Shown here: positions 1 through 6,452 of the stretch, piece after piece
Numbering within the stretch: position 1 is the stretch's first letter
Layout of the letters: each line of letters starts with the position of its first letter
Assembly: GCA_023228445.1 (NCBI GenBank)
Contig: JALOBD010000014.1
Location: 1 to 21,997 of the forward strand
Direction: 5' to 3'
Source: Sphaerochaeta sp.
GTDB taxonomy: Bacteria > Spirochaetota > Spirochaetia > Sphaerochaetales > Sphaerochaetaceae
DNA: 21,997 nt
Notes under the pieces: generated by a model
The model's database searches: none
The model's input: the letters and a program-made list of their open reading frames with translations, nothing else
What the model was told of the DNA's origin: nothing
Made by a program: the position numbers and the translations under genes

Positions 1-70
1 ACTCCTTGTCCCTGTAAGACGGTTTTGTGTGAACCCTACTATAGAGATTTTCCCCGATAATGTACAGTCC

Positions 71-538
71 TCAGAAGAGATGGCGCCATCCGATGCGCAG
101 CCATTGGCCAACCTGCTGCGTGGCCACGCCACCCAACGGGCTGCCCTCCTCGGTCATGAACGGCATATAGGAGCCTTCGATGAAGAGCACCTCACCCTTG
201 CCAAGGGTCTCCCAGCTCAGCGAGAAGAGGAACCCGAGGGCAGGGATATACCCCTCACTCCCCCTCCAAGCCACGCGCCCTGCCAGCCCCAGGCCGATGA
301 CCAACGGATTGAAGCGCTGGATGCGCCAGGCGACATTCACGCTTGCCATGGCAGTGGTGAGGTCGCCAGAGAGGAGTGGCAGCGAGAGGGAGAGGTTTTG
401 CTCAACAAGGCGCGTCATGTAGCCGACTTCGACACCACTGGAGACCAAGCCCTGGTTCACGCCCACATAGGCGCGCGCCGAGAGCGGCAGGAGGGTGAAC
501 GAGAGCAGGAGCGCCAGCAACCACCATCTACGTTTCAC
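71..538 (-). CDS. Small predicted outer-membrane protein, unknown function
   Basis: This is a 155-residue protein of no family I recognise. It begins with a clear signal peptide: MKRR, then a hydrophobic run, then a likely cleavage after SARA near residue 23. The mature part alternates hydrophobic and polar residues with many Gly and aromatic residues, and it ends in Phe (WRHLF). A C-terminal Phe is typical of outer-membrane beta-barrel proteins, so a small barrel is my inference. The start is GTG at 538, preceded by AGGAGGT at good spacing. It overlaps the end of the upstream cytidylate kinase-like gene by 11 bases, so it is the last visible gene of the murC-yicC-cmk-like operon. Nothing shows its ligand or partner. 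The remaining 70 bases to the left edge hold no convincing terminator. Confidence 0.75.
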   Translation of the reverse strand: MKRRWWLLALLLSFTLLPLSARAYVGVNQGLVSSGVEVGYMTRLVEQNLSLSLPLLSGDLTTAMASVNVAWRIQRFNPLVIGLGLAGRVAWRGSEGYIPALGFLFSLSWETLGKGEVLFIEGSYMPFMTEEGSPLGGVATQQVGQWLRIGWRHLF

Positions 539-1049
539 GGCGGTGTACCTCCTCGATGATCAAGGCGGCGACCTCTTCGGCTTGCAGTGCGGTGGTGTCA
601 ATGACCACGTCAGCGATGGAGGTGTCGTTGTTGTCGATGGAGTAGAGGCGCTTGTATCGGGCGCTGTCGCGTCTGTCCCGATCGACGGTCTCTGCCATCC
701 GCTCTTCGATGGTACCCCCTTCACGCTCGGCGATGCGCCGTGACCGCTCCTCGATCGTTGCATCGAGGAAGATCTTCACATCAGCCTCCTTGAGCATCCA
801 GATGGCCAGGCGGCTACCGAGCACGCACCGTTGGTGGGAACGGGCCATCTCGACTTGGCGACGGTCGACCTCCAGATCGAAGGTGTCGTCACGTTCGGCG
901 AGCCTGCTGAGGTGCCAGAAGTCCAGACCGCGTTCCTCAGCCAGGGTCCGGAAGGTGAAGTTGATCATCTCATACCCCAGGGCCTCTGAGACGAGGCGGG
1001 TGACGGTGGTGTTGCCACAGCCACTCTTGCCACTGATTGCAATGCGCAT
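528..1049 (-). CDS. cmk: Cytidylate kinase-like protein (CMP/dCMP kinase family)
   Basis: This 173-residue P-loop protein is expected to phosphorylate CMP or dCMP with ATP in the cytoplasm. It resembles the short cytidylate-kinase-like proteins I remember from spirochaetes rather than the longer E. coli type. The start MRIAISGKSGCGNTT carries a P-loop in which the usual GKS/GKT lysine is Asn. Further on are ARSHQRCVLGSRLAIW and an arginine-rich lid (ETVDRDRRDSARYKRLY). An in-frame GTG or ATG further upstream is possible, but ATG at 1049 is preferred. It starts the recognised motif and has GAGGTG just upstream, overlapping the yicC stop 7 bases away. It lies between yicC and the small membrane-protein gene, which it overlaps by 11 bases. 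Because of the Asn, activity and substrate should be treated as predicted. Confidence 0.8.
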   Translation of the reverse strand: MRIAISGKSGCGNTTVTRLVSEALGYEMINFTFRTLAEERGLDFWHLSRLAERDDTFDLEVDRRQVEMARSHQRCVLGSRLAIWMLKEADVKIFLDATIEERSRRIAEREGGTIEERMAETVDRDRRDSARYKRLYSIDNNDTSIADVVIDTTALQAEEVAALIIEEVHRRET

Positions 1050-1056
1050 ACGCACC

Positions 1057-1926
1057 TCACTCGATGTTGCGAACTTGTTCGCGGATATTCTCAAGGCCGT
1101 CCTTCATCCGGACCACCTGCATGTTCAATTCGACCATCTGGCTCTTGCTACCGATGGTGTTGATCTCCCGGTTCATCTCCTGGCAGAGGAAGTCAATGCG
1201 CTTGCCCACCGGCTCATCACTCTCCAAGAGGACAAAGTACTCTGCCAGGTGGGCCGCGAGGCGCTTGATCTCCTCATGGATCGAGTACTTGGCCAACAGC
1301 ACCCCAATCTCCTGCAAGATCCGCATCTCGTCCCACCCCTTGTCACCGAGCAATTCATCGAAGCGTTGGATGAGCTGCGCCTTGACCAGCGCCTCAAGCT
1401 CGTCGGCGTGGGCCGCCAGGATGGCATGCCCCTCCTCGATGATAGTGCCCAAGCGGAACAAATCAGCCTTGGTGGAGGCGCCTTCACGTCGCTTGGACTC
1501 ATCGAGCTGGGCCAGCGCCACGGCGAGGGTCTCGAAGAGGAGGCAGCGATAGCGCTCGCTGTCGCTGCTGCGGGTAATGGTCAACACCCCCTCCTGCAAG
1601 AGGTAGTCGGAGAGGGAGATTTCCAACGGGTGCGATGAGGCCGATGCGATCTGCTCGAAGGCGGCTGTATAGGCGCGCACTGCCCCTTCATCGACATGGA
1701 CGCTCATATCGCTCTCCAACACCTTGAGGCGGATGTTCACGTCGATATGACCTCGCTTGGCGACCTCGGCGATGGCGTTGTCGATCTCGATCTCAAAGGG
1801 AGCGAGGGCGTAGGCGATGTTACGGTTGATCTCCAGAAATCGATTGTTGTAGGACTTCAGCTCCACCGAGAGCTGTATCGTCTCCCCCATCGACTCACAA
1901 AACCCATAGCCGGTCATGCTCTTCAC
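1057..1926 (-). CDS. yicC: YicC/YloC family endoribonuclease
   Basis: This protein has 289 residues, close to the 287 of E. coli YicC. That family is reported as an RNA-acting endoribonuclease or RNase adaptor. The N-terminal family signature SMTGYG follows immediately after the start. The C-terminal DUF1732 signature is also clear: FLCQEMNREINTIGSKSQ, then a helical tail ending near VRNIE. I chose GTG at 1926 because it places SMTGYG at residues 3-8 as in the family, and because AAGGAG lies 7 bases upstream. A longer ORF from 1998 would add 24 residues unlike any YicC. The GTG overlaps the TGA stop of murC (ATGTGA), which suggests translational coupling. Family assignment is firm; the RNA target is unknown. 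Confidence 0.92.
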   Translation of the reverse strand: MKSMTGYGFCESMGETIQLSVELKSYNNRFLEINRNIAYALAPFEIEIDNAIAEVAKRGHIDVNIRLKVLESDMSVHVDEGAVRAYTAAFEQIASASSHPLEISLSDYLLQEGVLTITRSSDSERYRCLLFETLAVALAQLDESKRREGASTKADLFRLGTIIEEGHAILAAHADELEALVKAQLIQRFDELLGDKGWDEMRILQEIGVLLAKYSIHEEIKRLAAHLAEYFVLLESDEPVGKRIDFLCQEMNREINTIGSKSQMVELNMQVVRMKDGLENIREQVRNIE

Positions 1927-3365
1927 ATCTTGCTCCTTCTCATCTGGGCGATTCGGCCAGCCAGCTGGCGGTTGTTGCCCGCACCCATGGTAATGCACAC
2001 CGCACCCTCATGCAACCACGAACAGGCGACAGCGATCGCCTCATCATCGGTGCGTGCATACCGCACCCGCCCGGGCCGGATGGTGGCAAGCCGCTCATAG
2101 AGGGCGTATGCCGGATCTTCCCCGCCTCTATCGCCACGCGCCGATGCGTAGGTGGCTTGGATGACCAGGTACTCGATATCGCTCAATGCTGTGACGAAGT
2201 GGTCAAAGAGGGCGCGGGTACGGCTTGCCGTATGGGGACAAAAGAGCACGACCTTCGCCCGGTCACGATAGCGGCGTGCCACTTCACAGAGCAATACCTC
2301 GATCTCGCGCGGGTGGTGGGCGTAGTCGTCGAGGTAGGTCACCCCACCCTCCTCGCCCATCACCTCCAAACGACCTTCGGCACCACCAAAGGTGGTCAAA
2401 TGGCGAGCCAGATTCGCCACCACCGTAGGGAGCACCTCCTCGCTTACAAGCGCTGAGTCATCGAGGTAGAGTGTGGGGGGGTCTTGGTCGAGCACCATCG
2501 AAGTGGCCAGGACAAGGGCGCCGAGGTGGTCACCCACCAACGCCGGCGCATCGACGACCAGGGTGAACACGAGATCTTCAAAGCCGGTGAAGGCGTACTC
2601 TCCCACTGCTCGTTTCTCTATCCCAAAGAGTCCGTCGGCGGTAAAACCGTACCCGATGATGGTCAAGTCGGCTCGCTTGGTCTCAACGACAGCGATGAGG
2701 CGGCGCACCATCGCATCATCGCTGTTGTAGATGAGGATGCCGTGCCTCGGTATGCGAAGGGCCAACGCCTCAAAGCTCTCAGAGACCGCTTCGATGTCTC
2801 CAAAGTAGTCGGGGTGGTCCCAGTCGATGGTGGTGATGAGCATGCCACGCAGGTGGTAGGAGAGGAAGTGATCTTGGTACTCACACCCCTCGAAGAGGGC
2901 GACCTGGCTTCCCCAATAGGGTACCCGATCGACCGTTTGCTCCCGACTGCCGTAGAGGGCGTAGAAGGGAAATCGTCCCCTGCTGCCGTTTGACAGCAGG
3001 TGCGTAGCAACACTGACGGTGGTGGTCTTGCCATGGGTGCCGACCACCGCCCAACTCTCCTGTGCCCGAGTCAGCCGGGCAACGAAGGCGGGGTAGTCGA
3101 CCACCTCCACTTCGCGCCTCATCGCTTCTCTGATGATGGGGACATCAGCACCATAGGCGCTGCTGTGGATCACGAGGTCGAGACCATCGGGCAGCAGGTC
3201 GCCTGCAAAGCCGTGGTCGACATCAATACCATGGGCTTCGAGGGTCGAGTCGGTGACAAAGCGCTCGGCACTGTCACAGCCTCTGACAGTGTGGCCCATC
3301 GCTTTGAGCAGGACGGCAAGGTGTGCCATCCCCGTCCCCTTGATCCCTACCAGATAGCTTCTCAC
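1923..3365 (-). CDS. murC: UDP-N-acetylmuramate--L-alanine ligase (MurC)
   Basis: This 480-residue Mur ligase adds the first amino acid (L-Ala) to UDP-MurNAc in cytoplasmic peptidoglycan precursor synthesis. The order of motifs is that of MurC. An N-terminal UDP-binding GIKGTGMAHLA lies at residues 7-17 and the ATP loop GTHGKTTT near 109-116. The central block has EGCEYQDHFL and TTIDWDHPDYF, and the C-terminal domain has DDYAHHPREIEVLL and ITMGAGNN. I chose GTG at 3365, preceded by GGGGAGG, because it puts the first motif at the usual place; the frame stays open upstream to 3509 without family-like sequence. The close relative Mpl (muropeptide recycling ligase) cannot be fully excluded, but the length and motifs fit MurC better. 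It leads the operon with yicC, the Cmk-like gene and a small membrane protein. Confidence 0.88.
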   Translation of the reverse strand: MRSYLVGIKGTGMAHLAVLLKAMGHTVRGCDSAERFVTDSTLEAHGIDVDHGFAGDLLPDGLDLVIHSSAYGADVPIIREAMRREVEVVDYPAFVARLTRAQESWAVVGTHGKTTTVSVATHLLSNGSRGRFPFYALYGSREQTVDRVPYWGSQVALFEGCEYQDHFLSYHLRGMLITTIDWDHPDYFGDIEAVSESFEALALRIPRHGILIYNSDDAMVRRLIAVVETKRADLTIIGYGFTADGLFGIEKRAVGEYAFTGFEDLVFTLVVDAPALVGDHLGALVLATSMVLDQDPPTLYLDDSALVSEEVLPTVVANLARHLTTFGGAEGRLEVMGEEGGVTYLDDYAHHPREIEVLLCEVARRYRDRAKVVLFCPHTASRTRALFDHFVTALSDIEYLVIQATYASARGDRGGEDPAYALYERLATIRPGRVRYARTDDEAIAVACSWLHEGAVCITMGAGNNRQLAGRIAQMRRSKM

Positions 3366-3444
3366 AGCGCCTCCCCTCACTAGAGTGTATTGCAATCGAG
3401 GTCTTGTTTCTATCCTTTTTGGCAGATCATTACCCCCTTGGCTT

Positions 3445-3450
3445 ATTGTA
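3445..3450 (-). promoter_or_regulatory. Possible -10 element for the murC operon
   Basis: TACAAT on the minus strand lies about 80 bases before the murC start, in the 217-base gap between murC and the zinc-ribbon gene. No good -35 hexamer sits 16-18 bases upstream; TTGCTG is 20 bases away. A second weak candidate, TACACT, is closer to murC. Some promoter is expected here because the preceding gene has its own terminator. Confidence 0.25.
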
Positions 3451-3535
3451 GGAGCGCAGGCCCAACGGTGCAGCAAGTCCAGAGGAGAGGCCACACACTC
3501 CTCTGTCACCCTGAAATGGAGCCAACCGAAGGGAC

Positions 3536-3563
3536 AAAAAAAAGACTGCCACTGTGGACAGTC
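3536..3563 (-). terminator. Rho-independent terminator of the zinc-ribbon gene
   Basis: On the minus strand, GACTG and CAGTC pair around an inner CC/GG pair (one bulged T, 5-base loop). The hairpin is followed directly by eight T residues. It starts about 20 bases after the stop of the 58-residue gene, so it would close that transcript before the murC operon. Confidence 0.85.
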
Positions 3564-3582
3564 CTTTCAATGGGGGGCCTTC

Positions 3583-3759
3583 TCAGGCGGAGGCTGCTTT
3601 CTTGATACGGGCATTGCAGGGCTTGCAGACCTTGGCCTTCTCGCCATCGAGGGTCACTTCGTAGAGAATCTTGACCCCGGTCCGTTTGCAAGCGGGGCAC
3701 TCACCGCGTCCACGGTTGTACTCACCCCTGATCCCACTGCCTCTATGTGCTTTGGACAT
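3583..3759 (-). CDS. Small zinc-ribbon protein (58 residues), unknown function
   Basis: This short gene encodes a basic protein beginning MSKAHRGSG. It contains two CxxC knuckles, CPAC at residues 21-24 and CKPC at 45-48, separated by about 20 residues. That pattern is typical of a small zinc ribbon. The N-terminus (RGSGIRGEYNRGRGE) and the C-terminus (ARIKKAASA) are rich in Arg and Lys, which would suit contact with RNA or ribosomes, but that is inference. AAGGAG lies 8 bases before the ATG. A near-ideal promoter and a strong terminator make it a single-gene unit, probably well expressed. I do not recognise the family. A ribosome-associated or nucleic-acid-binding role is possible, and it is not one of the standard ribosomal proteins I know. 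Confidence 0.85.
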   Translation of the reverse strand: MSKAHRGSGIRGEYNRGRGECPACKRTGVKILYEVTLDGEKAKVCKPCNARIKKAASA

Positions 3760-3779
3760 ATACGCTACTCCTTACGTCG

Positions 3780-3799
3780 TCAAACTTCGTACCGTTTGA
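3780..3799. repeat. Inverted repeat at the zinc-ribbon transcription start
   Basis: TCAAAC and GTTTGA form a 6-base inverted repeat with an 8-base gap, covering the expected transcription start (about 3792). It could be an operator or a 5'-end hairpin in the mRNA; the sequence alone does not tell which. Confidence 0.4.
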
Positions 3800-3827
3800 A
3801 TATATCGGGGCGCCCAATCTCTGTCAA
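3799..3827 (-). promoter_or_regulatory. Sigma70-type promoter of the zinc-ribbon gene
   Basis: On the minus strand, a perfect -35 TTGACA (3827-3822) is followed by exactly 17 bases and the -10 TATATT (3804-3799). It is the best promoter match I found. The spacer contains the perfect palindrome GGGCGCCC (3808-3815). The -35 lies only 7 bases past the stop of the upstream barrel-protein gene. Confidence 0.85.
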
Positions 3828-3834
3828 GGGGAGG

Positions 3835-4911
3835 TTAGAGCTCTACGGACATGGAAACGGCAAGGCGTGAGTTGCTCGGTGCGCTTGTGTTGACATACCA
3901 GGCGGTCGGGTATTCGTAGGAGACCAAGAGGTTGACGTGGGCAAACTCACCAGCGACTGCAATCGAGTGTCTGCCATCCTTGGCAGAGAAGCGGATCAGA
4001 TTGCTCACTTGGTATTTGGTCTCACGGTAGCCGGTGAGCAGGGAGACCGACCAGTCGGGCAAGAGCTGCAGGGTCAGCGCGACCCCTGCGCGGACCTCAC
4101 GCGCTTCGTCACTGCCCAGATTGACCAGGTCGAGCGCCCCTTGGATCCGCAAGAGGTGGAGGTCGTTGCTCGCTGTGTAGATGGGGCTTGAGAGGCTGAG
4201 GCCCCAGCTGAGCGTCTTCAAGAGCGAGTCGTTGTCCAAGATCAGGGGATCTTCACCGGTAGAGTAGGCAAATTGGCCGGCCATCACCCCCATGGCGATC
4301 CATTCGTAATCCAACAAGAGCCCCAGGCCGAAGCTGATGGACGAGAGCTCTCCGACACTCTCGTACCGGGCGATGGCACTTTGGATGAAGTAGTCGAGCA
4401 GCAGCTGGTCGGCATTCACCACTACCTCACTGCGGGTATTGGTGGCAATCGCCTTGGCACGGACCCCCAGGGAGAGGGGACCTCTGCCATACGCCCAGTC
4501 CAGCTCAAGGAGCGTCAGCTTGTCCCCCCGGTACGTGCTGTGTGAGCCGTGGTCCACATGCTCCTCGAGGACCGACCGGCTCTCAATCGTCAGCGCGAGG
4601 TTCTTTGCCATGAACGTAACCGACCCATCCGCCTGGGGGCGTTCGAAGCGAAATGGTCGCACATGGCCGGCCAACTCATCGCCAAAGCCGATGGTACCAA
4701 GAAACGTCCGTTCGGTGCGCGAGGCGAGGCCAAGGAGCGCCGGGTTGGCGAAGAATGAGTCCGCCCCAAGGCCCAAGGCAAGGCCGGCACCACCCATCGA
4801 GCCGGCATACTGGCCATGGCCATCGAGGGCAAGGGCGGGAAGGCGGCTCAACAGTGCCGCGAGGGTCAGTACCGCCAAGACGACTGCTTTGTCGAAGCGA
4901 CTCAATCTCAT
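3835..4911 (-). CDS. FadL/UPF0164-like outer-membrane barrel protein
   Basis: This is a 358-residue exported protein. It has a signal peptide (MRLSRFDK, a hydrophobic stretch, likely cleavage after LPALA near residue 28). The mature N-terminus QYAGSMGGAGLALGLGADSFFANPALLG resembles the start of FadL, PorV and UPF0164 barrel proteins (MGGAG, then an NPA motif). The remainder alternates like beta strands with many aromatic and Gly residues. A transport or surface role is likely, but the substrate is unknown. ATG at 4911 is chosen because it begins the signal peptide. An upstream GTG at 4947 would add 12 residues, and neither start has a clear ribosome binding site. It is divergent from murE, and its stop lies 7 bases from the -35 of the next gene. 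Confidence 0.75.
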   Translation of the reverse strand: MRLSRFDKAVVLAVLTLAALLSRLPALALDGHGQYAGSMGGAGLALGLGADSFFANPALLGLASRTERTFLGTIGFGDELAGHVRPFRFERPQADGSVTFMAKNLALTIESRSVLEEHVDHGSHSTYRGDKLTLLELDWAYGRGPLSLGVRAKAIATNTRSEVVVNADQLLLDYFIQSAIARYESVGELSSISFGLGLLLDYEWIAMGVMAGQFAYSTGEDPLILDNDSLLKTLSWGLSLSSPIYTASNDLHLLRIQGALDLVNLGSDEAREVRAGVALTLQLLPDWSVSLLTGYRETKYQVSNLIRFSAKDGRHSIAVAGEFAHVNLLVSYEYPTAWYVNTSAPSNSRLAVSMSVEL

Positions 4912-4917
4912 AGGCCC

Positions 4918-4923
4918 AGCATA
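4918..4923 (-). promoter_or_regulatory. Possible extended -10 for the barrel-protein gene
   Basis: TGCTATGCT on the minus strand matches an extended -10 (TG, one base, TATGCT). It ends 6 bases before the ATG, so transcription would begin at or next to the start codon, giving a leaderless or nearly leaderless mRNA. No matching -35 is visible. Confidence 0.3.
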
Positions 4924-4953
4924 GCAAATAGGACGGCAAAACACCACAGGGAG

Positions 4954-4982
4954 TTTGCAAAGCGGGGCGGGTGAAGTACCAT
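4954..4982 (+). promoter_or_regulatory. Possible promoter of murE-ddl-dinB
   Basis: TTTGCA (4954-4959), a 17-base spacer and TACCAT (4977-4982) lie 6 bases before the murE ATG. Both hexamers are imperfect. If real, it would make a nearly leaderless transcript, which would fit the lack of a good ribosome binding site at murE. Confidence 0.3.
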
Positions 4983-4988
4983 AGGATC

Positions 4989-6452
4989 ATGGGCTCACTC
5001 CACTACCTGCTCAACGCCTGCTCAATCGCTGTCGACGGCCACCTTGACCTTCCCATCACCGCCGTCGTGCAGCACTCCTCACACGCCATAGCGGGGGCGA
5101 TCTTCTTCGCCTTCGATGGAACACATACCAGCGGCAGGACCTGGGCACGGGAGGCGGTGGCCAATGGGGCGACCGTTGTCATCGCAGAGCGTCCCATCGA
5201 AGGCCTCCCCGTCCCCGTCATCACCACCGACCGGATTCGATCGGTCTACAGCCGTATGTGTGCCGCCTTCTTTGGCAATCCGCAGGACAAACTGACCATC
5301 ATCGGGGTCACCGGCACCGACGGCAAGTCCACCACCTGTGACTACCTCCACCAACTTATGCTGAGGAGCGGCCTTCGCTGTGGCTTGCTCTCCACCACCT
5401 CCCTTGACGATGGGACTGCCAAGCGGGCCAGCCCCCACCGCCAGTCAACCCCGGAGGCGGACCAGCTCTTCGCCTTCCTCGCCCGCTGTACCGCCAATGG
5501 GCTGGCCCACGTCATCGTGGAGTGCACCAGCCATGCGCTGAGTGCAACCTTCGACCGCCTCGGCCCGATTGCCTTCGATGCGGCGATCGTGACGACGATC
5601 AGCAGCGAGCATCTGGACTTCCACCGCTCTTGGCACGCCTACCTCGACGCCAAGCTCAACCTCGTGCGACGTCTGAAAGAGCACGCCCTCTTCATCAGCA
5701 GCACCGAGAACCCCGCCCTCGATGCGTTCACTCATCAACTCGATCCCTCCATCGAAGAGATCATCGTGGGCCGGGACTTCCCCTACCGAACCGAAGCCCA
5801 TGGGTGGGACGGGGTGCTCATCGAAGCTGAAGGTAAACGGGTGCAGTCGACAGTGCTGTTGCCAGTCCTTGCCACCAATGCCCTGCTCTCCCTGGTTACA
5901 GCACGGAGAGTCAGTGGGTCAGCCATCGACCTGTCGACCTTGGCACACATCGAAGCGGTGAAAGGACGGATGGAGGTGGTACCCAATACGCTTGGCATCA
6001 TCGCCTGCATCGACTTTGCCCACACCCCCGACTCCTACGCCAAGCTCTTTGCCTTCGCCGCCGGCGCGCACTCTGGCGGAAAACTCATCGTTGTCATGGG
6101 TGTTGCCGGAGAACGTGACCGGAGCAAGCGCGCTCATATGGGAGCTATTGCCTCCTCACACACAGACCTTCTCATCATCACCGAGGAGGACCCCAGAGGT
6201 GAGGATGAGGGGCAGATCACTGCCGATCTGCTTGCCGCAGTTGGTGAAGGGCATGCGAGGATCCTCCAGATCCCGAAGCGACGGAGCGCCATCGCCGCGG
6301 CTGTCCACGAGGCAGAGCCTGGTGATGTCATCCTCTTTTTGGGCAAGGGGCACGAACGTTCCATCCAGCGGCGAGGGGGGACCATCGCGTGGGATGAGCG
6401 GGCCGTGGTTCGGTCGGCACTACACAAGAAGGAGCGGATACAATGCAGGTAG
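4989..6452 (+). CDS. murE: UDP-MurNAc-tripeptide synthetase (MurE)
   Basis: This 487-residue Mur ligase adds the third, diamino acid residue to UDP-MurNAc-L-Ala-D-Glu. Motifs appear in MurE order: GTDGKSTT at about 109-116, ECTSHAL (family EVSSHAL), SSEHLDFH with DAKLNLV (carbamylated-lysine region), VKGRMEVV, DFAHTPDSYAKL, GVAGERDRSKR, EDPRGED and FLGKGHE. The motif that selects the amino acid is EDPR (about 400-403) instead of the DNPR of meso-diaminopimelate enzymes, so lysine or ornithine is more likely. Spirochaetes commonly use ornithine. ATG at 4989 is chosen as the family-like start, but GTG at 4971 is also possible, and neither has a strong ribosome binding site. The 3' end overlaps ddl by 10 bases. 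Confidence 0.93.
   Translation: MGSLHYLLNACSIAVDGHLDLPITAVVQHSSHAIAGAIFFAFDGTHTSGRTWAREAVANGATVVIAERPIEGLPVPVITTDRIRSVYSRMCAAFFGNPQDKLTIIGVTGTDGKSTTCDYLHQLMLRSGLRCGLLSTTSLDDGTAKRASPHRQSTPEADQLFAFLARCTANGLAHVIVECTSHALSATFDRLGPIAFDAAIVTTISSEHLDFHRSWHAYLDAKLNLVRRLKEHALFISSTENPALDAFTHQLDPSIEEIIVGRDFPYRTEAHGWDGVLIEAEGKRVQSTVLLPVLATNALLSLVTARRVSGSAIDLSTLAHIEAVKGRMEVVPNTLGIIACIDFAHTPDSYAKLFAFAAGAHSGGKLIVVMGVAGERDRSKRAHMGAIASSHTDLLIITEEDPRGEDEGQITADLLAAVGEGHARILQIPKRRSAIAAAVHEAEPGDVILFLGKGHERSIQRRGGTIAWDERAVVRSALHKKERIQCR

Noticed and set aside
25..46. Plus-strand promoter near the left edge (TTGTGT and TATAGA)
   Set aside because: The hexamers are only 9 bases apart, and no plus-strand gene follows.
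1926..1998. Longer start for yicC at 1998
   Set aside because: The extra 24 residues are the murC end in another frame and are not YicC-like; the family begins with SMTGYG next to the start.
1923..3365. Mpl, the muropeptide recycling ligase, rather than MurC
   Set aside because: Length, the N-terminal GIKGTGM motif and the operon fit MurC; kept as a minor alternative only.
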